DNA of 64,000 nt, taken from NCBI GenBank assembly GCA_030704615.1, contig CM060731.1, positions 74,566,756-74,630,755 on the forward strand, read 5' to 3'. Positions 55,544 to 64,000 of this stretch are shown here, piece after piece (position 1 is the first letter of the stretch; each line of letters opens with the position of its first letter). Source of the DNA: Takakia lepidozioides. Lineage: Eukaryota; Streptophyta; Takakiopsida; Takakiales; Takakiaceae. The notes under the pieces are model-generated. The model saw nothing but the letters and a program-made list of their open reading frames with translations, had not been told where the DNA came from and did not search any database. The position numbers and the translations under genes are program-made.

Positions 55544-56356
55544 ACACGCAAGTCATAATGTCGTGCCTGCAGAACCAGAACTGGGTGGTTGTCGCCTCCG
55601 CAAACTTTGCATGGACAAATCTTCCTGTAAAAGTAGGAGCAGGGACAGCCCCATCTGGATTCCTCCTTTCATCATCTCTAAACAACGTTGCCGTGTATCC
55701 ACACGAATTGCGGAACACCTTCCTCGAAACGACGGCTTTGTGCGAGCAATTCTCCACTGTGAGGCAGACACAGTCGTCTCCACAATGGCTTGGCCATACT
55801 GCATAACAGCGGGCGGAATGTGGGGCAAGGGAGCGGTGGGAATTTGTTGCACGAAATCCCCGGTTGAAGGCGACGGCGATCTGGAATTTCTTGGGCTTCC
55901 ACTGCTGGAAGACACATTGTGCGGCAACATGACGGGACCTCGAGGTGCTGTCCGAATGTTCCTGTCGGATCTCCAGGAATCCTCTTCGCACCCGGGTTCC
56001 TCTTCAATCCTCCGCCTGACAGGGCGAGTCCGGACGTCCCCCTCTAGGTGTTCACCTCTGCGGTGCAGAGGCGTCCCTTTGATCTTCTCTCGCAATGCTG
56101 TCGCCCATTTCACTGGATTCTTGGACCTCGAAGCTGTTCGTACCAACAATTCCTCCCTGTCCGGCCCAAAGCCCCATTGTTTGCCGCTCAGGAACTTGTA
56201 GTACGTGGCTTGCTGCATGATTGCTCTGTCGATGTCCTCCGTTGTGGCCGTCACTACGTCCACCAGATGTGCGGCAGAAGACGCTCGCCAGGAGGAGTGG
56301 ACCGATTCTGCCATATTCGTGTTCGGCATGTCCGTGTCGGAATCCAAGCACCGCTC
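55544..56356 (-). CDS. MULE transposase: exon 3' of the small intron
   Basis: It begins after the acceptor CTTCTAG|GAGCGG and continues the catalytic frame: DSDTDMPNTNMAESVHSSWR, then IMQQATYYKFLSGKQWGFGP and basic, disordered sequence. 'N-x-A-E-S-x-H-x-x-(W/L)' occurs in MULE transposases after the last catalytic residue. Toward 55700-55990 two frames are open and the true one is unclear. Confidence 0.65.
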
Positions 56357-56438
56357 CTAGAAGGACACAAACAACGGTGAGGGACCAATCGAAATGTCCG
56401 TAACAGAAAGACAAATGAACGAAATGACAGCAGCCTAC
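56357..56438 (-). other. 82-bp intron in the MULE gene
   Basis: GGGAG|GTAGGC at 56439/56438 and TCCTTCTAG at 56357. Removal joins FGQYMRE to ERCLDSD in frame. Confidence 0.65.
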
Positions 56439-57269
56439 CTCCCGCATGTACTGTCCGAACTGTCGATACCGAAAATGCCACCACCCCAACCAGCTGTGCA
56501 ATGCTCCCAGATTGGTTGTCTCCACTGCACCTGACGTGTTCCACCAAGCCTCGATGATAGCAAACTTAACCTCCGCGTCATCAAATGTGGGTGCATCCTT
56601 CCACGCCGTACAAAGGACACGGTGTTCAGCCTGGAATGAGCTAGCAACAAATTTGGTAGTGTAGTGGGATAGACTCTGCATCCAATGGAATCCACAGGAT
56701 CTCTCTTTCCCCTCCATTGGAACATTGGGGTCCTCACCGTACACACGCCGCACCGCTGCCCAGTTGGCCTGAGCGTTGTCTGCCATGAATCCCCTGAAAA
56801 TGGGCTCTGGCAATCCCGCCCTTGCCATCTGCTCGTTTATGCCCTCCCACAGATGCATCTCGGACTGTGTGTCCTCCCCTTTCATCTCGCAGATTGCAAT
56901 CGTCATGAGCCTCTTGGAGTGATAGTCATAAACATGCGCACCCATAGTCACCCACTGATGGTTTGTAATTCGCTTGATGTGATCAAACATCACCCAAGCA
57001 TTCGACAAGTTTCCAGTTGTCATGCGAGTGACCAAGTCGACTCCACTCCCAGGCCCACACGTCGACATTTTGAAAATGTAACAACGATCGGATTCGCTGC
57101 CTTGCCCTGGAAACCTGCTACCTTGGATGTAGTCATATCCAGTCATTCGTTTCACCTCCAGGATTGAGTACATGTCCGACCCCCTGCCGAACTCCTGCTT
57201 GCAAGATACGATGTGATTCCGCACATTCGGACTACAAACGTGCGAGACGGACTCCAAGAGGTCACGCAT
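56439..57269 (-). CDS. MULE transposase: catalytic region
   Basis: The frame contains a DDE-type transposase core of the Mutator superfamily. It reads WVTMGAHVYDYHSKRLMTIA, then CEMKGEDTQSEMHLWEGINE, PIFRGFMADNAQANWAAVRR with the central Asp, and CGFHWMQSLSHYTTKFV with the conserved C-x-x-H. It would bind element ends and catalyse cut-and-paste transposition. The upstream frame ends at a TGA that overlaps this frame's ATG by eight bases (ATGCGTGA, 57262-57269), so either a one-base frameshift or a restart links them. Confidence 0.8.
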
Positions 57270-58500
57270 CGTCTTCGGTCAAGGGCTCTCGGTCGGAACC
57301 ATCTTCAGACATGATTTTGCCAAGAGCAATCTTGTGGGCTGCCTTCAGCTGAATCTGCTTTGGTCTGGCTCCGGGGCTCAATTTCACCTCCTCTTTTATG
57401 ATGTCGTGTGCTTCCTGCACAGCCTCACGCATGTTGCCTCTCGCCAAGGGGTGGCAGTGGACCCCAACGTGTATGCAAGCTCTAGTCAAGTCCGGGAGCA
57501 AATGGATTACGTAATATTGCTTGGCTCTGCACATGGACATGCACGTCGGTGGTTCTTTGCAATGTGCACACTTGAAAGAACCCGCAGGAGCTTGGCTGGA
57601 GACAATGAATGGATGATGCGTTGTGCCAGTCCAATCCGTCTCGTTTCTCCGCCCTCCTTTGGAGAGAAAGTGGAAGCAGGTGGGATTGAGGCACCTCAGC
57701 TTCCCCGCACAGAGGACATATCGTACACGAACACCATCAGCAATTTTCGTGCTACTGGTCTTCGTCACACACCAGGGGTGTCCGTCATGCTTTCGATCCA
57801 TGTCTGTTAACATCCCGGAGGCTTTCTTTGACGAAGAAACAGGTGGAAACTCGAAGATGACATTGCCATCGACTTCGGGAGGCAGAAAAGTTACCTTTCT
57901 GACTGGGAATTTGGCATAGTCGAGAGCAGCCAGCTCGGAGCGAGAACCATCGAGGTGATGTTGTCGTAGGAGCTGCACAATGGACCGGGTTGGAGTTATG
58001 CTCGAGGGCACATGCGTAGCACCTACAGAGACGTCCATGCCGGATTTGAACGACCGTGTGGAGGACATGGGTACCTCAATGCAATCATCTTCCTCGTCGG
58101 AAATGTCGAATACGTCCACACGAGAAGCTATGGAGGGTCTTGACGGTCCAGGTCGGGAATGATTATCGTTGCATACCTCTCTGTTGGCAGTGGCCGCCTC
58201 TCGGTTTCCGGACTCCTTTGTGGATGGTGTGGGCAGCGACTGATTCGGAAAGGGAATGGGCATTCCCACAGCTCGGTACAGGATGGTGTCTGACGGGGGG
58301 AACGTGCCATTCGATTCCGCAACCTCCGTCGTTACCTAGCACGACAATGGTCTCGTCAACCTGTCCAGGAACATCCTTCCTTTCTTCTTCCAAATAAACT
58401 GTGCCCGGTTTGAGCTTGAATTTGGAACAAAGGTAAGTTTCAGTCACTCTGCAAAATCCAGGCTCTCCCAAGGAGGACAGCAAACTATAGCGTAGGAATT
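57262..58500 (-). CDS. MULE transposase: N-terminal region with Cys/His cluster
   Basis: 58269-57262 encodes an acidic start (VFDISDEEDDCIEVPM), VRKVTFLPPEVDGNVIFEFP, then CAGKLRCLNPTCFHFLSKGG and FKCAHCKEPPTCMSMCRAKQ, with further His/Cys (GVHCHPLARG). The cluster resembles the zinc-binding FLYWCH/WRKY-GCM1-type DNA-binding ends of MULE transposases. Upstream, the frame at about 58300-58450 (PGTVYLEEERKDVPGQVDET) joins only across a run of six C at about 58297, a likely frameshift or sequencing error. The start codon is not certain. Confidence 0.6.
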
Positions 58501-58589
58501 CGGAGCCATTTGGCAAGTGCGAGGTTAGTATGGGGTGGGCGGAGTCCATCGACTCGCACATTGAAGTGGAAAGTAATGAACAACGGGAA

Positions 58590-59735
58590 CAGAAATGCGG
58601 CACCGCATTTCCGTCGAGTCGCACTTTTCGACATTCCATAAAGGAAATGCGGCGCCGCATTTTTGTATCTGATGCCTGGAGCCGAGTAGATTCCGACAGC
58701 TTCATACAGCGCAATTCCGACCGGTTGAGTATCCAGAACGGAAATCGCACAGCATGCCGGTGCATTTCCGTTCTGACTGAAAATCGTGAACCATCGGAAC
58801 TGAAATGCGGCAACGTATTCCATCCGAGTCGCACCTACCATCATTCCAGAACGGAAATGCGGTACCGCATTTCCGTTCTGACTGAAAATCGTGAACCATC
58901 GGAACTGAAATGCGGCAGCGCATTTCCATCCGAGTCGCACCTCCCAACATTCCAGAACGGAATGTATTAGATTTAAAAGGGAAATGCGGCACCGCATTTC
59001 CGTTCTGATGAAATATCCTGAAACATCGGAATGAAATGCGGTACCGCATTTCCGTCGGAGTCCCACCATCCGACATTCCAAAACGGAAATGCGGCGCCGC
59101 ATTTCCGTTTTGTATGTGAGGCATGGAGCTGTGGAACGAAAATGCGCATTTCCGCCAGCGTCAGACGTTAATACTCTACAGAACGGAAATGCGGTACCGC
59201 ATTTCCATTCTGACTGAAAATCGTGCGCAACGGGTACAGAAATGCGGCACCGCATTTCCGTTCGAGTCGCACCTTCCGACATTCTCGAACGGAAATGCGG
59301 CGCCGCATTTCCGTTTGTATATTCGGCCTGGAGCTGTGCTACGGAAATGTGTTGCCGCATTTCCATCCATGTGAGACCTTCAACCTTTCCAGACCGGAAA
59401 TGCGACACCGCATTTCTGTCCAGGTGAGACCTCTATACTTTCCCGAACGGAAATGTGGCACGGCATTTCCATTCATCAACTAACGTATGTGAAGTGGGAA
59501 CGGAAATGCGGCGCCGCATTTCCCTTCTGAATCTCATACATGGAGCTGTGGGACGGAAATGCGGCACCGTATTTCCGTTCAACAACTAAGGTATGTGAAG
59601 GTGGAACGGAAATGCGGTGCCGCATTTTCTTCCAACAAGTACGGATGTGTAGCTTCGTGATGGTACTTAACGGAAATGCGGCGCCGCATTCGCATTTTCG
59701 CTCCAACTCATCAGACGCTGGGACGGAAATGCCTT
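58590..59735. repeat. Array of about 20 palindromes, AAATGCGG-NN-CCGCATTT
   Basis: A 22-24-base near-perfect palindrome GGAAATGCGG(C/T)(A/G)CCGCATTTCC recurs at about 58592, 58643, 58853, 58981, 59033, 59086, 59184, 59240, 59290, 59500, 59553, 59608 and 59670, with several decayed copies between. In the right part the spacing is a steady 50-55 bases. The spacers are variable but include GAGTCGCACCT-(C/T)CC-ACATTCC-type and CTGACTGAAAATCGTG-type sequence. The array lies upstream of both divergent genes (MULE and the ParB-like gene). Each unit can form a strong hairpin. Confidence 0.9.
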
Positions 59736-60125
59736 GAAATGTGAACACGTGGAGCAACGGAATTGCTGCACATGTCGGCACTCTATCTGACTGAAGGGGC
59801 ATGAGGCGGCGCGGCCTGACCGTTGGATAATGATGTTTGATTTTCGGACGGCAGGCGTACCCTCAACGATTCGAATTTCGTAATGACGCAAACTCCACGA
59901 GGAGACACTTTCGTCCAACCTTTCGAACCCAAGTGGTGCATCACCGCCGTTTCATCTACTTTTGTCGTGTCTCCTCAGTCACCCCTCTCGCGCCCTTTCC
60001 ATCTGCACTCTTTGCCCTTTTCCCTCTCTCTGTTCTTCTTATGCTCGAACTGAGAGGGGGGGGTTCGTGCACCAGACAGGAGACCTCGTCGCAAGCTCCG
60101 GAAATTATACTTCGGACGTAGGCCA
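59736..60125. promoter_or_regulatory. Probable promoter region of the ParB-like gene
   Basis: No coding sequence is seen. The stretch is pyrimidine-rich at 59985-60040 (CCCTTTTCCCTCTCTCTG) and ends in AGAGGGGGGGG before the ATG at 60126. It lies between the palindrome array and the first exon. No TATA box is obvious. Confidence 0.35.
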
Positions 60126-61561
60126 ATGCCGAAGGGGAGGAAGCAGATGCGTCTACAGGAGGAGATTGCCATCTCCGAGCAGCAGGCCACTCAGGCAACC
60201 CAGCCACCAGTGAGAGCTCCATGCGATCGGGCTGCGCGCAGCTGATCGAGCACCGAACCCCCCATTTTGCTTCTGTAATTCTTAGACTGAATGCTAGGAG
60301 ACTTGAATGCAGAACATGTTTGCATGCCTAACAGGAAAGGTGGACGTGCTGGAGGGATCGCAGGAATCCGAAGAGCCGCAGGAAGAGTCCGAGGAGCTAG
60401 CTGCAGCACGTACACCCACCCGATCCCCGAGCGCGGGTATTCCTGCCGGGCCTAGCCCTCTGCGATTCAAAGACGCGTCTTCGAAGGGCAAGTTCAAAGT
60501 CTCAGAGATCGACTCGCGTTCTTCGATCATGGAGAATCGCCAGCAGGGGTCGGGCCCTTCTCCAGCAAAGTCGAAGAAGAAGCAGCCCGTCCCTCTACTG
60601 GCTTCTGAACCGGCTCAGGCCGATTCACCCCCCCAACGCGAATGAAGCAGCAGGGTAGAAGACAGATTCTATTGCAGCAGACACCTTCACCTGCAAGGAT
60701 GAGGAAGCAGAAGGCAATCAGGGCGACGGGCGAACAATCTCCCGCAAAACCGCTTCCACGAGCTGAAGCTCAGTTCCTGGAGGATTTCCCGCCTGCAGAT
60801 GTTGGGGCCGACTCTGCTGCAGCGAAGGCAATGGGATCGACCGTTGATCTCGATTTGGTACCGGAGGAGGGTGCTGCCGCTGAACGTTCGCAGGCAGACC
60901 TCACCACCGATGAGCTAGCAGGCCCGGAGGAGGCCTCTGCAATGGCAGAATTGCCCGCACACAGGCCCCAGAGTGCAGCTCCAGTTGAGGATGCTCCAGC
61001 TGCTCAGCCACTACCGGCACCTACAGACATGTCTCCGGAGGATTTCAAAAGTGCAGCGGATAAAATGTTGGAGGAGACACACAGTAGCATTGGCAGAGTT
61101 CTGGGCAGCAGGGTATTCCAGCGGACTCTTCGAATCCCACTCTGTCGCATGGTCTCCCTTCCCATCGTCAGGCAGGCCCTTCCCGGAGATGTGGATAAGC
61201 TCAAGTTCGCATTTCGAGAAGGGTACCGTCTGGGATCGGCAGCGTTTTACGTTTCCATAGAGAATGAGGACGGCGAAACCCGTGGACCCACTGCCGATGA
61301 ATTGTCAACGTGGGATACCCACTGGCACACTCGCAACCACGAATTCGAGGCGACGCTGAAGGGTGATCCCGACTTCGGCCATATGTCGGGTAAAATGTTC
61401 TTTGTGTGGGACGGGAATCACCGACTTCTCGCCTGGTGGGAGTACATCAAGCAGAACCATGCCAAGCACATTGGCTGGCATTACATGGTGGAGTGTGTCA
61501 TCCTCAAGGTGAAGGCGGCAGACTCCTCCCTGCTCAAGAATGCCATGGCGGACCTCAACTC
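60126..61561 (+). CDS. ParB-like gene: exons 1 and 2
   Basis: Exon 1 (60126-60209) encodes MPKGRKQMRLQEEIAISEQQ up to CCA|GTGAGA. Exon 2 starts at AATGCAG|AACATG (60313) in phase. After about 200 disordered residues (Ser/Pro/Glu/Ala-rich) comes a folded part: VFQRTLRIPLCRMVSLPIVR, LKFAFREGYRLGSAAFYVSI and MFFVWDGNHRLLAWWEYIK, then NAMADLNSVTENAYVH across the splice. 'D-G-x-H-R-L-x-A-W' with the following 'A-x-x-x-L-N' helix is the ParB/sulfiredoxin-like nuclease-fold pattern. A run of seven C at about 60628-60634 causes a one-base frame break; one extra C would restore it. No named family is recognised. Confidence 0.65.
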
Positions 61562-61587
61562 GTAAGATACTCATACCCTCCCTAGCA

Positions 61588-61616
61588 CATTCGAAATGCG
61601 GTGCCGCATTTCGGTT
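61588..61616. repeat. Single AAATGCGG-TG-CCGCATTT palindrome in an intron
   Basis: CGAAATGCGGTGCCGCATTTCG lies wholly within intron 2 of the ParB-like gene (61562-61673). It is the same core palindrome as in the array at 58590-59735. Confidence 0.85.
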
Positions 61617-61673
61617 TCCATTCTGGTTTGATTCCGTGCTTCCGTGTACTGAACTGGAGAGTGTGCCTTGCAG

Positions 61674-62743
61674 GGTCACTGAGAATGCGTACGTGCATAC
61701 CCACATGGCACATATGCTGTACAGGGTGAGGAAAACTGGTCTTACTGATCCGCAGATGTTTGCGGAAATGCTGGAGCCGAGCTCATTCAGAAAGCCGTTG
61801 CAAAAACAGACCGGACATGGTATCGTCTCACTATGGATGGAATGGTGGAGGTGATATACGAAGTAAGTCGTGCTCCAATTTCCCTCTGCTCATCCTTCCC
61901 CAATTTCCAGTAATGTTTCCACATGAATCGAATGTAACGCTTGCATGTTTTTGTTGGCAGTCAAACATCAAGCTGGATTTGGCCCATGCCAAACGCTTCT
62001 TCATGGAAAGTGAGGGGCAGGTCAAAACGTTGCAGTCATTGACTGAGCACTTGAAGGAAGCCGGTGTCAAGTCCAGAACCAAATACAAGTCAAAGCTTGT
62101 GAAGCTGGTGGCAATTGCAGATCCGGCACTTGGAAAGGACTTCATCCCCGAGATTGCAAAACACTATTCTCGGGCCATGCAGCCGACCATGCAATTGGAG
62201 AAAACTGCATCACCTCTCAACGGCATGTGTGGAGGCGAAAGAGAAGGTGAGGTTTCAATGCACTGAATTTCCTTCCTAGCAATAGCCACTCTCTTCCAGC
62301 CACTGACATTGGATCGGAAATGGCAGACACGGTGGCTGTCGATCTGGAATGCATCCGAGAGCATAAGGACAATGTGGTCTTTTCCACTGGAAGTTTCCGA
62401 CCCTGCAGTGGATGTGTGGCTCAACCGTATGACTTGGTGGTTCCAGGTAATTCAAGGTACTTCCCCAGATTGCTTTTCTGACATGAATTCCTGAACTGCT
62501 ACGTGACAATGCATTTGGGAATGGCAGGTAATGTCGAATGCGAAGGAGCAAGTCGTAATGCACACAAATTCGTTCGGCTTGTACGTCAAATGGGATGGAA
62601 CACAGACATTGGAAGACTACGTGACACGTTTCAGATGTGCGTACAAGGACAACCTTTTCGCCAGAGAGCTACAGACAGCAAGAAGGAGCGTGGAGTTTAC
62701 ACATCAGGAGGGGGGGGAAAGCTGCAATGCGAATTGTTTACAG
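61674..62743 (+). CDS. ParB-like gene: exons 3 to 6
   Basis: Exon 3 is 61674-61862 (VTENAYVHTHMAHMLYRVRK; after a frame change near 61780, KTDRTWYRLTMDGMVEVIYE). Exon 4 is 61961-62246 (SNIKLDLAHAKRFFMESEGQ, helical). Exon 5 is 62300-62446. Exon 6 is 62528-62743 (VMSNAKEQVVMHTNSFGLYV; KWDGTQTLEDYVTRFRCAYK; ends CNANCLQ). All have GT-AG borders. The exon 4 to 5 phase gives ATDIGSEMADTVAVDLECIR; joining that to exon 6 needs a weak donor GTGGTT at 62437 rather than GTAATT at 62447. The boundaries are reasonable but not proven. Confidence 0.5.
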
Positions 62744-62789
62744 GTGAAGCACAGCTGCCCTTGTATGCGAAGCCTGGTTACGAGGTTTG

Positions 62790-62822
62790 TCTCGGAAATG
62801 CGGCACCGCATTCGCATTTTAT
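62790..62822. repeat. Palindrome in intron 6 of the ParB-like gene
   Basis: GGAAATGCGGCACCGCATTC followed by GCATTTT, in the intron 62744-62890. It has the same imperfect right arm (CATTCGCATTTT) as the array unit at about 59670-59700. Confidence 0.85.
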
Positions 62823-62890
62823 GTTTTCGGTGGCACTCTGCCAGTAGGTTGGTCTCAAACTTTTGCTCACGCATGCTGACTGCCTTGCAG

Positions 62891-64000
62891 GTATATGAAA
62901 TACGTGCTCCTTCAGACAGGGGCCCTGGCTCAAGAGCCCCCGTTCTTCATGGCTTGGACCGTGCGGGCCCAAGCTGTGTCTACACACCCGAGATGCAGAA
63001 ACAATGGCATCCCGCGCATCTCGTTGGATGCCCGTGGTACCTGGACATGTCTGGCGGTATTGTTGACGAGTCTGAGAAAGATCTGCACGCCTTGGCAGAA
63101 GAGAAGAGAAAGGAAAGACGTGTCCCTGCTGGGCCAAAGTCGGCAAAGGAATCTGCTGCTCTGGAAGAATCCAGAAAGGCAGCTGAGATGGCACAAAAGA
63201 CGGTGGATGCAGCTGTGCAGGCCCAACAGAAGGGGTCGAAGAAGAGGACTCGCCAGCAAGGAGCAGCTGTTGTGACACCCGCCAAAACGAAGAAGCAGAA
63301 ACAGCCTGTTCAGGAAGAGGGTGAGGAAGAGGACTCCGATGGAGACTTTGCAACCAGCCCACCCCCCCAAACGCAGGCTGCCTCCCCTGTGCCCACCGTT
63401 GTCACGAGAGGCACGAGAACTGGCTCGGCAAAGAAGGCACTCTTCAACCCCCCAGGGGGGCACCCTTTCGAGCCGGTGGAAATGAAGAGGCCGAAAGTGG
63501 CTCCCGAAACTGTAGTCCAGTGTGTAAATGAGAGTTTCTTGGCGGCTTTGGATGGACGGGCAGCCAAGTTGGCATACATGAAGACCATGGAGGGTCTGAA
63601 GGGCAGAGCACTGAAGAAGGCGACTGCCGAAGAGCCTTCCGACACCCCAGGATTTCAGAATATGGTCTCGTTCTTTGAGAGGGTGTGTGCAGACAAGGAT
63701 TGTAGGAGGGGCGGAAATGCCACCGAGTGGTCTTGCGATATGATCATCTTGGATATTCCGGACGGAGAGCCTGTGGAAGGACTGCAAGCTTTGCCATCTT
63801 GGAACAGGTACTCGGAGGACTTTTGGAAAAAAGGATTCGGGCTTGCCCGCATGGTGTTGGACGACAGAGGCTGTGTGGTTGTCCTGGCGAGCAGAGGAAA
63901 AAACACTCAGACAGGAATTGCGAAGTGGACCCGCAAGAGCGCCGTCCCGATTCTGAAAAAGAAGTGGACGTGCATCAACACACTGGGCCTTCGGTCGGAA
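62891..64000 (+). CDS. ParB-like gene: exon 7, methyltransferase-like C-terminus, runs off window
   Basis: It follows GCCTTGCAG|GTATAT in phase 0 and stays open for 370 codons to the window end. It encodes VYEIRAPSDRGPGSRAPVLH, then KQWHPAHLVGCPWYLDMSGG, a long charged helix (EEKRKERRVPAGPKSAKESA; EMAQKTVDAAVQAQQKGSKK), an acidic linker, and a folded part: NGRAAKLAYMK-like helices, WSCDMIILDIPDGEPVEGL, FWKKGFGLARMVLDDRGCVV and VLASRG. 'D-x-I-x-x-D-x-P-D/Y ... F-W ... G ... (A/V)-L-x-x-x-G-x-x-V-V-L' resembles motifs IV and V of N4/N6-type (amino) methyltransferases. The AdoMet motif is not clear. The identification is tentative. Confidence 0.5.

Noticed and set aside
58590-59735. CRISPR array
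   Set aside because: Short palindromic repeats with spacers look similar, but the repeats are imperfect full palindromes, spacer lengths vary, no cas genes exist, and the surroundings are eukaryotic with introns.
1-64000. tRNA or rRNA genes
   Set aside because: No cloverleaf or rRNA-like stretch was noticed by eye. The only tRNA-related sequences are the retrotransposon primer-binding sites.

Overview
This window looks like transposon-dominated nuclear DNA of a streptophyte, most plausibly a charophyte alga. That is an inference from three things: GT-AG introns, plant-type transposon protein families, and a Ty3/gypsy element carrying a DNA cytosine methyltransferase (a kind of element published from charophytes). 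No tRNA, rRNA, CRISPR array or clear single-copy housekeeping gene was recognised. Almost everything is a nest of mobile elements in different states of decay.

Layout. 1-3958: a partial exon, imperfect GAGTCC repeats and weak coding fragments. 3991-18427 (minus): an intron-containing transposase-like gene (here H1), with frameshifts, split by a 10.8-kb Ty3/gypsy element (family 1, copy 1, 5086-15858) with two LTRs and a perfect GTGTC target-site duplication. 20536-47605 (minus): a second plant-transposon-type gene (H2), whose exons can be followed with consistent splice phases. It contains a Transposase_24-like region, an FCP1/NIF-phosphatase-like domain and a DUF8039-like tail, and it is split by about 22.6 kb of nested insertions. 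The insertions are a 421-bp LTR-like sequence, a solo family-1 LTR with an AGCTA duplication, a family-2 gypsy element (25427-33658, minus) and a second, longer family-1 element (33659-46545, plus). 47717-54090 (plus): the start of a divergent transposase-associated gene, then an LTR-like sequence and a truncated second family-2 element. 54931-58500 (minus): a Mutator-like (MULE) transposase with a SWIM zinc finger. 58590-59735: an array of about 20 short palindromes built on AAATGCGG-NN-CCGCATTT. 60126-64000 (plus, runs off the end): a multi-exon gene with a ParB-like domain and possibly a methyltransferase-like C-terminus.

The most interesting system is family 2. Its order is gag, zinc knuckles, aspartic protease, C5 cytosine methyltransferase, reverse transcriptase, RNase H, integrase, PHD finger. 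The element therefore appears to have carried both a DNA-methylation writer and a histone-tail reader. The copy here has in-frame stops and frameshifts, so this is a fossil, but the methyltransferase motifs I, IV, VI, VIII, IX and X can all be followed in order. The plus-strand copy (50231-54090) breaks off just after methyltransferase motif I.

Family 1 is a Tat/Athila-like (non-chromovirus) gypsy element with three CCHC knuckles and a long extra coding region with coiled coils downstream of integrase. Its LTRs contain a CACAGCC minisatellite that differs in length in each of the five LTRs. Copy 1 has lost most of the downstream region by a deletion of about 2.7 kb.
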